Positions 29,404 to 41,070 of a stretch of DNA of 64,000 bases are shown here, one piece after another. The translations under genes were made by a program, and so were the position numbers. A model generated the notes under the pieces. That model made no database searches. It was not told the DNA's origin and worked only from the letters and a program-made list of their open reading frames with translations. Source of the stretch: Rhytidiadelphus loreus (Eukaryota; Streptophyta; Bryopsida; Hypnales; Hylocomiaceae); NCBI GenBank assembly GCA_947034895.1, contig OX344761.1, positions 87,123,447 through 87,187,446 of the forward strand, read 5' to 3'. The stretch's first letter is position 1; each line of letters starts with the position of its first letter.

Positions 29404-29900
29404 GATTTATGAGGGATTAGTCTGTTGCAGTTATCGTATTTGATGATATCAGTAAGTTGCTTCCAAAACTCTAGTTCGGTTTAATTTTCTTTCTCTTTCT
29501 TTTCTAAAATTGAGATGCTCTCCCCTGTACGTACAATACACATTTTTTCGCCTTTTAACTGATGGAGGAAGTTACTAATTTTTACTGATGTTCTTGGTGC
29601 AGACAGACAGTCTTTCCAGTACATTGCTTGCTGGGTAGATGAGGTTCGCGCCGAGCCCAGAGAGGGTGTTGTCATAGTGCTTGTTGGTAACAAGACTGAC
29701 CTTGAAGTTGAGAGGCAGATGCAGTGCCTTGCCTTCCTACTTTTTTCTGTTTTACCCCACTAATTTTTTTGCCCTCTAATATTTTCTGCCTAAGAAACTG
29801 AAAACTTATTCCTTGTAAACATGGATTTGGAATGAGGAATTAATTTCCAGGCAAGTCTCAACTGAAGGAGAAATCCTCATTTTCCAGATTTAGGCCCATT
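29404..29900 (+). pseudogene. RABH/RAB6-type small GTPase pseudogene fragment, introns retained
   Basis: Three exon remnants join in the phases of a real gene: up to 29451 (RD*SVAVIVFDDI), 29603-29714 (NRQSFQYIACWVDEVRAEP...VLVGNKTDLEVE) and from 29851 (RQVSTEGE). The guanine-binding NKTD motif is intact. Together these match the middle of RAB6/RABH1, a Golgi traffic GTPase. Defects: an in-frame TAG at 29418-29420 where the family has Ser, a GC instead of GT donor after 29714, a stop soon after STEGE, and no recognisable N- or C-terminal exons. Retained introns show that it arose by DNA duplication, not by retroposition. Confidence 0.75.
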
Positions 29901-30250
29901 CTCGTTTGATGAGGATTTTTCAATTGATTGATGTCTGCGTACTCAGCGATGCCGTGTATTTCTTGAGCTTGTGAAGTTAAACTTCCTCTAGTACTCCCCG
30001 ACGAAGCGCTGCAAGGCTCAGAATGGTAATCCTTTCCGCCATCCATGTGAACAAGGACTTCAATTTGAAATGGATTCTGCTAAATAAATCACACAAAGCA
30101 TGTTGATATCAATTTGAAGACCACACCGTGCTGAGATGCTTATCATAGATGACTATGTTGACATCAATTTGAAGTTGTAGAGGCAGCACAAGATTATTGC
30201 TACGATTTCAATCTACTTTATAGTGTATAAATCGATGTTGCAGGGATCTG

Positions 30251-30354
<104 letters not shown>

Positions 30355-30910
30355 AGATGTAGAGTAGAAAGAGCATTGGAGCACACAAAAAATTGCATGG
30401 TTGTAATGTACCTCTTTTTAAAAATATAAAGAAATTATAAAGTTTGATATATGAATTTGCCATGTTTTCACTTGCAGAGACATGTCGTTTTTCAAGCCAT
30501 GAAGGTGCCATATCTTCAACCATATAAAACCCTTCATTTTCATGTGAAGTTTGGCAAATTCTAGAGTAGAAAATTGTCCATTTTCATGTCATAGAATGAT
30601 TTTCAAGACCCAAGGTGAATGGACCTCTACACATGAAAGTGCCACTTTTTCTTCCCTAGATTAAAATAAAAATTTGCAGTTTTTTATTTGTATGAAATAA
30701 ACATGAAAAACTCGAATTTTTTAGGGTTCTCCTCATGAAAATGTCCACAAGTCAAAAGCTGCATCCCACATATAGGTACGTTAGGTTGCCAGGTTGCCCA
30801 TTCGGAATATATCAACCGGCACTGGGTCCGTTAGCTCAGTCTGGATCATTTTCCATGTCTCAGGTGGCATGGGTAAATTATTTGACACTATTGCAACGGC
30901 AGAGATGCAT

Positions 30911-31448
30911 AATTGCGGCAGTGCTGTGAAGGCTTGTGGCACTTAAACCATTGCAACGTAAATCAATATCTTTCCTAGACTTTAGACCTTTATCTAGACC
31001 TTTATGTACATATAGTACATGTCACAATTTTTGGAGCTGGAACAGGAACTATTAACGGAATTGAATTCAATATCTTTGAAAATCCTGAAGCATTAATTAG
31101 ATAGTAGTTCCTATGTTGGGCGGCTAGATCATGCAATTGCAAGAAAACTGTCGCGTGCAAGTCCTGAACTTCGGTATTTGATCGGATACCACGGAAATAC
31201 ATGGTTCACAGTTTTCGATTGGCCTTGCTGGCTGATTGTCTGAGAAATGGAATTTATTACTACTTGTTGAGAGATTCGACGAGTCCGGAAGTAGTGCCTG
31301 AATATATGGCTTTGTGGCCAGTGACATCCGTGATACCGACAGTTTGTGCATGTTTTCGATCCAGACAGTCGGTTGTACGTATGTAACTGGCCACAAAGTC
31401 AGCGTGTTTTTTTGGAGTGCCACAAGCCTTCACAGCACTGCCGCAATT
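30911..31448. mobile_element. Candidate MITE with 33-bp perfect inverted ends
   Basis: The 33 bases at 30911-30943 (starting AATTGCGGCAGTGCTG) are exactly reverse-complemented at 31416-31448. A second imperfect inverted pair (GCTTTGTGGCCAGT type) lies inside near 31310 and 31385. No clear target duplication was found, so this may be a dimeric or damaged element. Confidence 0.55.
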
Positions 31449-32149
31449 CTGGAGGGCGAAGGAGTTTGACAGGCTCAAACCATTCAGAGTGGCGAAAATT
31501 CGCCACTCTGAACACACACTGAAGCTTAGACCCAGTTGAAAATGTTGGCCCCCTCCGTTTCGGAAGGAGGAAAAAGAATATTGCACGTCCAAGGACTCTT
31601 GAGATCGACACATTGCGAGGGGTCAGAAGCAGCTAAGTGGCTGGAGGTCCAGGAGCCCAATGCAGTCTAGCTGGCTCTAAAGCGGGGTGGGAGGATTCTC
31701 CGCCAACCCCGCCGCACCCCGCAACGCCTGAAGAAAGAAGTCAAATCATGTCTCCTATTTTGACTCGTGTGACCACTTCCAAAAAGTTTGGGGTCTTTTG
31801 ACTCCGAATGTCGGTGACTTCCAAATTTCCACAAGGCCCACAACCCTGAAGATTCGGAACAGTCTGTCAATCGAGCACTATTGAATTCCCTTTCCCGAAG
31901 TAAGAAGGTCAAACCGTCAAATTTGTGTCAAATTTTAAAAAAATAAACCCGTCAAAGTGACCTCTCAACAGTTGAACTGATCGAAGAGGACCCATTCACC
32001 CCATTCACATGATTTGCACGGCTTTCAAAATCTACTCTATAATTTTTCTAAATGAAATTTGAATGTGATTTTTTCTCCAAGATCTAGTGTATTCGAGTCT
32101 CATTTCCAAGAGCTCTCAACACTACTGGAAGTCAAGATTGTAATGGGTA

Positions 32150-32350
32150 CCCTTGCTCTAAATCTTGAATAGAAAAAACACTATCATTTATTTTCACAAT
32201 CAGATTTTTGATGCTAAAACTAGACTTCAAGAAGAACTTTCCAAAAATATAAATTAACTACTAAAAATAGCAACTTACTTGGTTAGATTTTATTTAACTT
32301 GAAAGTTTTCCAAACACCAGATTTGGGTGCCTCGGGCATTTGGGGGTTAA
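32150..32350. mobile_element. Truncated TTAA-type MITE (3' end only)
   Basis: About 190 bp match the right part of the element at 27035-27590 and end GGCATTTGGGGG+TTAA. The left end is missing. Confidence 0.6.
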
Positions 32351-33357
32351 AATTGTCTTCTAATATTGTCCAGCACCCATGTGACCACTTGCTCATGTCC
32401 CCATTTTCAGTGCATCATTCCTGAAAATAATAGGCATCGAGAATACTGATCAGAGAAAGCCGTCTCTTGAAGTACTGCCTGTGCAAGTACTATACCGTAC
32501 GTGTGGCCTTCTTGCTAGTGCCCACTGCTTTGCTACAATTATGATACTCCATTGCTTTGGTGAGTGCAGTCTGCAATTGAAGGTGTGAGAGTGGTGATCA
32601 CAGCCGCAACTTTCAGTCAGTTCCCTCGCTGCCCGGCCAGTTCCAACGTTCTTCAGTTCGTCGCCGCAAGAAGGTCTTATTTTACTTCTCGGTCCGTGTG
32701 TTCAACTTAATTAACCCAGCTTTCCACAGGAGAAACCAAAGATGGGAACTGGATATTGAACGTCCTTTTCTGTCTACGGAAATAGGACGAAATGCTCGTA
32801 CTAGGTGTCTATGAAACTTGGACGTACAAATGTTCTTGTGTCTCCGGAAATGGGACAACTGTTCTTTTGTGTCCCAATTCCACTCTCTAGTGTACCCTAT
32901 TCTGTCCTACTCTGTCATCACTAGACATTGACTAAGAAACTCTTGGAAAAAAGTTAACCCATGTATAAACAGTCGGGATTTTTCCTGTGATTCCTGCTGG
33001 ACCTCGTACTCCAGGGGATACCTTGATTCTTGAACGTCAAGGGGACATTAGATCACAGGGGACTTGTATGGAATCACATATATAGGGATGTTATATTTGC
33101 TCTCTTGTTTCTATTTATATAGTTGTATAAATTTCTCTGTCTCCCTCAGTCCGTGCATAACTTTCCTGTCTAGTGGTTCACGATTGTGAACAGAGAATTA
33201 ATTTTTGAGTGGAACCGTGGAAGTGGAGGTCGAGTGCAGTTTTTTCATTTCTTGTTCAAGATGAGTCCTTGGCTTGACTGAGTACGTGTTTCACCAGGTC
33301 GTGCTAGCTACAGGGCCTGTTGTGACCGGATTTTCACGTTTTCGATCACTGGTGGAG

Positions 33358-34920
33358 ATGGTGAGTCGTCCCAAGAAGGGCACGGTCATGGTCATGCCGT
33401 GGACTCGAAGTGGCGGAGGATTCCGCTTGCAATCTGATGGGGTTCAGGTGTTGGGCTATCGAGGTCTCCTGATGGTCGCTCTTCTCTTCGTTACGGCGAC
33501 CACGTTCAATTCGGAATCGAAGACGTTCAGAGCATCACAACAGACGCTGACGCACCGGCCCCCTCTCTGTCTACGCAAACGCAAAGCCTTACATTGATTA
33601 CAGACTATCATCAATTCGAAGGTACTGCTCATGCTTGATGTGTTACATATGTTGTTTCTGAGCTCAAAGTTTTCCTCACTGAATGAAGTTTCTGTGAGTG
33701 TGTAAAGTGTACCGCATGCCACTGAAATCCTCTCGATTCCTAGATTTACTACTCTGAAAACCCGGAACATTACGAACTTTGAAGTGAGTTTGAGCTTCAA
33801 GTTATATTGTTTCAATGGATAATTATGTAGTGCTACGACCTTTTTTATCACGCCTTCAACGTTGGGGTAGAAGGAAGTAAATTGTGATCTGTCTAAAATT
33901 GTGTGCTGTTGCTGAATCGTCTGTCCACCTTCCTCCTAGGTTGTTTGGGAGCAATGCGAGCTGCAGAGTGCACTCGCCTACTGGTCCTGAGGATTATTAC
34001 CAGTGTGACGTACTTCGACGGGATAATTGGAGAACTGCCATCTGAGATTAGCAACTTGACCAACTTGCAGTACCTGTAAGTAGTCCCCAATCCTCATCCC
34101 CGAACAGCTAGAGCTTTGATCTGATAATCCTATCACATGGTCAAGATTGCATTTACTATCAATTTCACCTACGCACCTGGTATTTTGCAGAGAAATAAGT
34201 CATAATCCAAGATTGACAGGGCCAGTGCCGGTTGAATTGTTCCAAATGCCCAACCTAACAACCTTGTAAGTGCAGCCAAAATCTATACCGGACCTAATTT
34301 TAGTTTGTAGAGCTTTGTGTAGAATGCAGTCACAATTTCTAGCACCGGAATTGCGACCAATTTAAGCAAATTCACTATATTAGCCTGCGCACTTATTTTG
34401 CCCAATTCATAGTTCTTGCAATCTTGCCATATTATTTGCCTCTTCAAGTTATTTCGTAGCCCAACACTAATTAACATAGAAAGTCAATTTCCTTGAATTG
34501 GCGGAATTCCACTACTTTGGCATTTCTGAGAGACCTCGGCTTGAAACTCAATGTCGAGCTTTGAGTAGGTGAATGTCACAATTTTTGTCTGCTGCCTGGA
34601 TTCTTGCCAGTTTAACGTACGATAACAGGGTGTGTTGCTGCAGGTACTTGATAAACATCTCTTTAAGCGGAACACGATCCTCAGACGTTTGCAACGCTGA
34701 CTGCCAACTGGATAGTTACCCTGTGGGATGAATGCAAATTGATAGTAATTTCATTCAACAATAGAGACAGACTGATTAATTTCTTGCTTTCCTGCATTCT
34801 CCTATTTGAGTTGCGGTGCATGTTTGAGGTTTTATTTGGTTTGTAATTCAACTTAATTTGATGCATTAATATATGTCTTGATAACAGAATCCTGAGCAAC
34901 AACAGGTTCTAGATTATCTG
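33358..34920 (+). pseudogene. LRR receptor-like kinase gene copy A, 5' fragment, frameshifted
   Basis: Exon 1 is 33358-33621, encoding a signal-anchor-like GLLMVALLFVTATTF as in copy B. LRR exons 33940-34075, 34191-34265, 34644-~34725 and 34889-34920 align with copy B's. Breaks: exon 1 changes frame after FNSESK, relative to B; exon 33940-34075 is 136 bp where B has 117 and runs into stops; the exon carrying the N-terminal LRR cap (42044-42275 in B) is missing; the last exon is cut short. Similarity to B ends in the following intron at about 34.97 kb, with no transmembrane or kinase part. It is a dead partial duplicate. The introns are still alignable with B, which suggests a fairly recent duplication. 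Confidence 0.8.
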
Positions 34921-35208
34921 TAAGTATACCAAGTGCCAATCCAAATGAAGACAATTGTCCCGACCTTAGCAGCAAATGGGATACATTGAAGGCGAAATTT
35001 CCATGAGCTAATACTAAGCCACTTTCAGTGATTTCTTAAGAACGCAATTAGTCATTGCTCGCCATTGAAATTGGTGCTTGCAGCTATGCCGACAAAACAG
35101 AGACGACAATAGGCAGACACAGAGAAACAATGGGGAAGGGTGCAGGATCCAAAGGTTGATATCCATCAACTTTAGATCCAAGGGTGGAAAACAAAAGCGT
35201 GATCCTAG

Positions 35209-35262
35209 CTATGACAGCTTCATATGTGATTCGGCGTAGTCCTCGAAGAACTTGTCCTCATC
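35209..35262 (-). pseudogene. Ascorbate peroxidase C-terminal exon relic
   Basis: On the minus strand, TTTCAG is followed by DEDKFFEDYAESHMKLS and then TAG (35209-35211). This is the well-known end of plant ascorbate peroxidases (DEDAFFxDYAEAHxKLS). After the TAG the same frame continues LGSRF..PP, as in members whose tail reads KLSxLGxxFxPP, so the TAG probably replaced a GAG. No upstream APX exon is seen on the right. Only this exon appears to remain, so it is called a gene fragment. Confidence 0.65.
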
Positions 35263-36397
35263 CTGAAATGTCAAGATGAAGGTAACATTGAAGGAAAAGT
35301 ATAGAAAAATTCTCTAGGTAAGAGAACTAGAAACTAGTGTCAAATCTTAAGAAAACAAATTGTTTTAATTTGTAAAAAATAGAAAAACAAAATAAGATAA
35401 ACAAATAAAAATTGGCCATTTATAACAACTCTACAAAGATGATCATTCACCAAAATAGTACGAAGAGATTCCTTTGGTGGGGTAAGAATTGCTTGGGAAT
35501 AGCAAAATTTGCCACCTTCTCTTCAATTTCGACCTCACCTATCTTATTGCCTACTACCACAATATACATATAGGGCAACGACATTTTTATCACTCACAAG
35601 AAATTTAATCGTGCACAAGATAATTATATTGAAAGGCAACTGCACACAAACTTTTGCACTTCCTCTTCCATGTTTCAACTTGATTTTTTTCAATTTTTTT
35701 TCAATATGTCACTGTATGGTTTCTATCCATTCATTTGTTATATTTTATTATTTTAAATTCTTTTCTTTTTTATTCAAAGTTTTGCAATTTATTTACTTCA
35801 TCCCTTCAATCAAAGAGATTGTTCAATTCTTGTGAATGGCTGCAATGTTTACTGCTAAATCAAAGTGATTCCTCAATCACTCTTGCATTAAATTAGTATT
35901 GATGAATTCATTGTGGTGTTTACTGTAGAGATTCCTCAATCATTTTGTGGTGAGTTCGATAAGAGATTTCCAGAGCAGAAGCTTCTTGATGCTTTCAAGA
36001 CATTTGTTTACAATATTAGAGGCAAGAAGGGACCAAAAAAAGCTTTGTTCAACACTTCTAAGTGTTCAAGAAATTCTATGTTCTTGCAAAAATTGTGAAC
36101 AAAGGAAAGCCTTTGCATAATAGAGGGCACTCTTATACTACCCTTGAGATGCTTTTAGTGTCTAACTTAGGCTTGTTTAAACTAAAAATGAAAGTCAATT
36201 GTGAGGTTGCATGTATACTACCCTTCTACATTAGGGTGATTGCAAGAAAGACCGGTCCTATTTTGCGTCACAATTGAAGTGACCAAGTTGTCATCAATTG
36301 TAACTTTTGGAAAATGAAGCCAATGGACTTGAAATTTTTATTGAAGATGGCTAACTCAGAAAGCATGAGATTCATTATTTTTCATAAATTTAAAAAA

Positions 36398-36498
36398 ATA
36401 ATTTTATAATTAAATGTCAATTTAGTTAATTTGTCAAACTTTGCGGGAATAATTTCATAATTAAATGTCAATTTAGTTAATTTGCCACACTTTGCGGT
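36398..36498. repeat. Two tandem ~51-bp units
   Basis: The unit containing 'taattaaatgtcaatttag' and ending in CTTTGCGG occurs twice in direct succession with about four differences. Confidence 0.8.
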
Positions 36499-38502
36499 TT
36501 AGGATTTTTTAGTACTGTGGATTACCCCAAAATTATGATGTTCACTTGAATTTTTTGTGGGCTATTCCCACACTAGATGAGCATGTGCCCACCAAAGGGC
36601 ATTGAAAAAAACACAATTCTTTGTCCTTGACATGCGTGTGAATAGGGGTCTCTTGCACATAGCGCTCCGAACATTCATGATGGTTTCAATTTTTAGTTTT
36701 TGGTAAAATTTAATCACTATCAAGTCTTTACAAATGGCCAATCTTTTTTATTCATGATTTTCTAATTATTATTAATTTATACTCAATTTTATCAAATAGT
36801 ACTGTTTTAGTACTTATAATTAGTTAAAAGTACTATTGGCTGTTGATTTTTCAGTTCAACGGCTGAAATTGTTCCATTTCGTAGTTAGTATTGTAGTACT
36901 CATAGTATTGAGCTCAAAAAATTGCTATTTTGGCAGAATGCTACGTAAGCTCATTTCAAAATATTTTAAAGTAATTGAAATAGGTTGTTGTTTGGTGTTG
37001 AGCTCAATTGACAATGAGAGGTGTGCTTCTCAACTTTGAAGTCTCTAAAGTCTCATTAGAGAAATAGATTTGGCAAGCATTTGTCCCTTGTTGTATGCAT
37101 GTTTGGCCAAAAGCACTTTTCCTTGGAAAATTTACCTTACAAGAAATCTATTGACTATTAAAAAAGTTTTGTTAAGGTTGGTTAGTAAGGAGATGTTTGA
37201 TTTAGGACTTGTGGATTTATCCTCATCCTAAACATTCCTTTATTTATTTTTCATGAGATAAAGCATGCTTTGTGGCTCAAATCTAAAGAGTTGACCTTGA
37301 ATTTGAAATTTTGTACTAAACTATGTTTTCTATTGCATATTACTACAAGGTTGAGGGTGAGCATCATCAACTTTTGGGTGCCTTCTACAATGTGTTGATG
37401 TTATTCTTTATTTTAAATCCTCCTTCTAATGTTGCTTGTTTGTGTTGTGTTGTGTAGAACACTAACACCACAATTAGACAATCTTGCTTATAGCAAATAG
37501 GGTTCAATTCCCTTGTTGGTGGCAATTTAATTTGTTCATGTGTGATTTACATTTTGCTCAAATTAGAGTATATCATTCAACAAAACAATTAGGAGGAGTA
37601 TTTATTTTACATGATTAAATACAAAATAAATAATTTTTATATGACCTTCGAGGAAAAAAATCCCCATTATTTGACATATTCTCGTATCACTTAACCCCAA
37701 ATGCTTGAAGAACCATGCATGATTGCTCCAAATTTTCAGGCTTTTTTTAAGTATAGGTAGTGAACTCCTTTGAATGGCTTAAAGTTTATTAGGAGCAATA
37801 TTGAAGGTTAACTATTTGAAACTTTTATTTTTCAGTGAAACATGTAAGTATTTGATTTTTGGGAGGTCCTCAAAGGCATATATGTACCATTAGTGGAAGA
37901 GAAAAGCTTGCAAATTGTACTTGATTTTCTAGCTTTGAGCAAAGCTTGGCAATTTATTTTCACTTGATTTGAGATCTAAGAAATTCTGTTTATCCATTTG
38001 CTTTGAAAATGATCCCAATGGAAAGCGTAAAGTGTTTACATGATTTTCACCATTGAAAATTTAAACTTGCAAGTGTTGATTTGGAATTATTTGTGATTTA
38101 TACTTATAAAAAGTAGAATATGCATTAGTGTAATGAGTTTGAAAGCTTTCATGTGAAATTAAATTTTTTGAAAGTGCATTTTAGTATACTAAAACTATTT
38201 GAAGTTGTTCGTGTCACCTCCCATCCCCAAAAAGTTGAAAAAAATTTAACATGTAAATTTCTGAAACATTGAGGGGAGGGGAAACATAAAAAATAAAAAA
38301 AAATAAAAAAAAATACCTACATTTCTCTTGTTAAAATCTCACAACTCCTATACAATTTCACATTCAAAATTGGTGTGCATACCAATAAGAAAACTCCTTA
38401 AACATGGTCAAATTTTGAAAGAAAGAAAAATCTCCTTCATTGGAGATATTTATAAAGTCCATGCTCTAGCTTTTTTCATACAGAAAACACCCTTGCAAAG
38501 GC

Positions 38503-38814
38503 TTAGGGCACATCTCCATTGGGGATGGCTTCGGATTTGGAGGTCTAGACACCCTTCCAGCCTCTGGTCCGTGCAAAACGGAAATGCAGGCCTGGAGGGC
38601 TTGGAGGGTGGACTGGACCCCCTTTTTTAAGCACAAAATAAAGTAAACTTACTAAAAAAAAGAGATGCAACAATGAGCGTGCTCCACGTATCCTTCCCAC
38701 TTCTTGACTTCCGGGTATACATGCGTCAATGGAGCGCTCGTGCTGGAGGTCCAGACCCCTCCAGCTCCTAGAGGTCCAGCTCCCCAATGGAGACCGGTCC
38801 TTAGACACTTCCTT
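38503..38814. mobile_element. Tourist/PIF-like MITE with TTA flanks (~305 bp)
   Basis: The left end reads TTA+GGGCACATCTCCATTGGGGA. The right end reads TCCCCAATGGAGACCGGTCC+TTA. Terminal repeats of about 20 bases with mismatches and a 3-bp TTA duplication fit PIF/Harbinger-derived elements. The interior is GC-richer than its flanks and has no long ORF of known type. Confidence 0.7.
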
Positions 38815-39183
38815 AGGGATTAGCAATTCATTTGGAGCAATTAGAAAAGAGGAAAACTAGCCAATCATGTTTGATGTATTGAATTTTCCTTAAGTATTTC
38901 AACTTTTACTCTAGTGGATAAAAAAATGATAGTCCGTGTAGAATTCCTCATTTTCTCTTCACATTTATATATTTACCTATTTTTACCAATGCACTTCCTT
39001 GTCACGGAAATAGCTCCCTTTCCACAGACAGACACGGGTATAGCCTCTTTGCGAATGAGCCTAAATCCGTCCTGGGATCTTTGGTCAGTAATGAATCCAT
39101 TTTTGAAACAACGAGCATGTTGGTTTCCGTGCATGTCCCCGGACTCCCTCCAGAACACACGCTTTGAGCGAGGAATCTGACAC

Positions 39184-39412
39184 TTAACCCTTAAGCGCTC
39201 CAACGTCCATATTTTGGACGATGAACAGAAGGCTTCCAGGCCCTGTTGCATCCAACCACCTTCTCATTCATCCAATGTAACACTTGAATCTTGAAAAGAC
39301 AACCTTCTTTTATGTCCAATTTCATGAAACTTTGGTAAATGGTATTACTGTACAAAGATATAAGCAAAAATGTGTGAAAATTTCAAAAAGGATTGAGACG
39401 TTAAGGGGTTAA
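39184..39412. mobile_element. TTAA-flanked MITE (copy 7, 229 bp)
   Basis: Begins TTAA+CCCTTAAGCGCTCCAACGTC and ends GACGTTAAGGGG+TTAA. It shares its left arm with the 28481-29043 element, and its length matches the 227-bp copy at 8093-8319. Confidence 0.7.
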
Positions 39413-41060
39413 GCTTACTGCAATTTCCACGCTTTGGGTGAGGGAGGGAATTAATGGATGTCTCCTGAACTGACATCTACCAACTTATGGTACTACGCTA
39501 GCTTAGCATTATTTGGAGGTGTCAGGGATCGGAAATTGGGGTCGTGATCCTCACTTGGGATTCGGAAATTGTACCCACGTATGGCAGCTGTCGACGGGCA
39601 GGAGATCGGATTTACTCTGACGCCCCACGCACTTTGTCTCCTCGCGAGTCTTATGAAAATACTGCAATTTGGAGCTAACGTACTTGCGTGCTCAAGCGTT
39701 CTGTATTCTGTATTGACTGGTCGAGTCAATGGAGCCGGCCACTGCTCAGGAGAGCAGGCCCATCGCAAACTCGATGCCAATGGAAAACGTCATTCACGTC
39801 AGGCTTCTTCACGAGCGACTGCGCATTATCTCAGGCTTCGTGGACAGCAAGAATTTAAAAAAACATGGTATTTTCTACAAGAGGGCTCCTAACCCTGGCC
39901 GGAAAAAAACGTCACTTTTCTTGAAACCCAATTCCAAGGCTTTCAATCTCTAACTTTCATATTATATATCGTGGTAACTTAATTAGAAGCTAGGCGGGTC
40001 GGGTCCATTCGCAGGCAAATGAGCACTTGGTTTCTATTATACTACACAAGGAAGGTATACTCTGTTCCCATATGGGATTCAATAAAGTATTTTCAGGTTT
40101 TTCCCCGAATATGAAGGAAATTTTATGCGGTAAAAATTTCACCATTACCACATGGTGATGCATTATGACAATTATCTCATGGTATTCTAATAATGGATTG
40201 CCTTATAGGAATGGGATATGGGAATGAGTTAAAGCAACGACAAATTACAACATACAAAGAGGTGAGACTATCAATACTTGTATACATTATCGTATATTCC
40301 ATAATACATAATATTGTACAGTATATATTATACCGTATAATATTGTACAATACAAAACATATTATAGAACTTACAAAACTGTTCATACATTTAATCTCTC
40401 ACAGATGAAGTATGGCTCGAGGTTGGGAGGTGGAGAAACTTGTGTATTATATTGATGGGAGTCTCACCAAAGACAATGCTTATGGGATAATGTCCTCAAC
40501 AAAGAACCACATGGTAAAACCAAGGTCTTTTTGGAAATGTATTACCATGTGGGAAAGATACTAGACTTTGCCTGTTTGTGTTTTACGTGTTGTTGAATTT
40601 GCACTTTACCACATGATGACCTCATATTACCCTTTCATGAACAGTAGAATCTGGGAAACTTAACACACTTTGCCTGGTGTTGCTTCAGGTAAAGCTTGCT
40701 ACCTTCCCTGTGCTATTATGTTATAAGAATGGATACATCTCCAGTGCCGTACGAGCCCTTAGCTTTACTTGCCCCCATGTTCAATTCGACAGACTCCCTA
40801 GCTACCTACTAAAAATCTCAAACATGTGAGTTCCCGTACGTACTTTCATTTCAAGGTAGCTAAAGTCCACCAACGCGCCTGACTGTCTGTATGCTCCGTC
40901 CAGCACTCAGCTCATCGATCACCTATTTAGTTCCTTTGTTGTTTGCTAGTGAAAGCCCGTGTGGTGATCAGCTCCAGAGCAGCTATCGTACTTAGCCTCA
41001 GTACTCAGTTCCTTTGTGGCCGGGGAGTTTCATCTTCGGCGCTAGCGTATGCATTTGAAC

Positions 41061-41070
41061 TTATATAAGG
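41061..41070 (+). promoter_or_regulatory. TATA box of receptor-kinase copy B
   Basis: TTATATAAGG lies 170 bp upstream of the ATG at 41240. Copy A has a degenerate counterpart (ATATATAGGG) at the matching position. Confidence 0.55.

Larger units (their letters stand above)
34921..41060. other. Spacer between the two receptor-kinase copies
   Basis: No intact gene. It contains the ascorbate peroxidase exon relic (35.2 kb), a ~51-bp tandem duplicate (36398-36498), a Tourist-like MITE (38.5-38.8 kb) and a TTAA MITE (39.18-39.41 kb). An open stretch near 35913-36277 and another at 39569-39953 were examined but not recognised. Confidence 0.5.

Noticed and set aside
29858..30046. 62-codon minus-strand ORF rich in Ser overlapping the RAB relic
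   Set aside because: It has an ATG and fairly normal composition but no recognisable family, and part of it is antisense to the RAB exon.
35913..36277. Open stretch with FDKRFPEQKLLDAF, recalling hAT-type transposase tails
   Set aside because: The match is a single short phrase, and no dimerisation domain or terminal repeats were found.
39729..39953. ORF beginning with a segment resembling an NF-YB start (PMENVIHV)
   Set aside because: Only a short weak match. The histone-fold core (KISDDAKE, GEA, TAEDV) is absent and the frame soon becomes Lys-rich.
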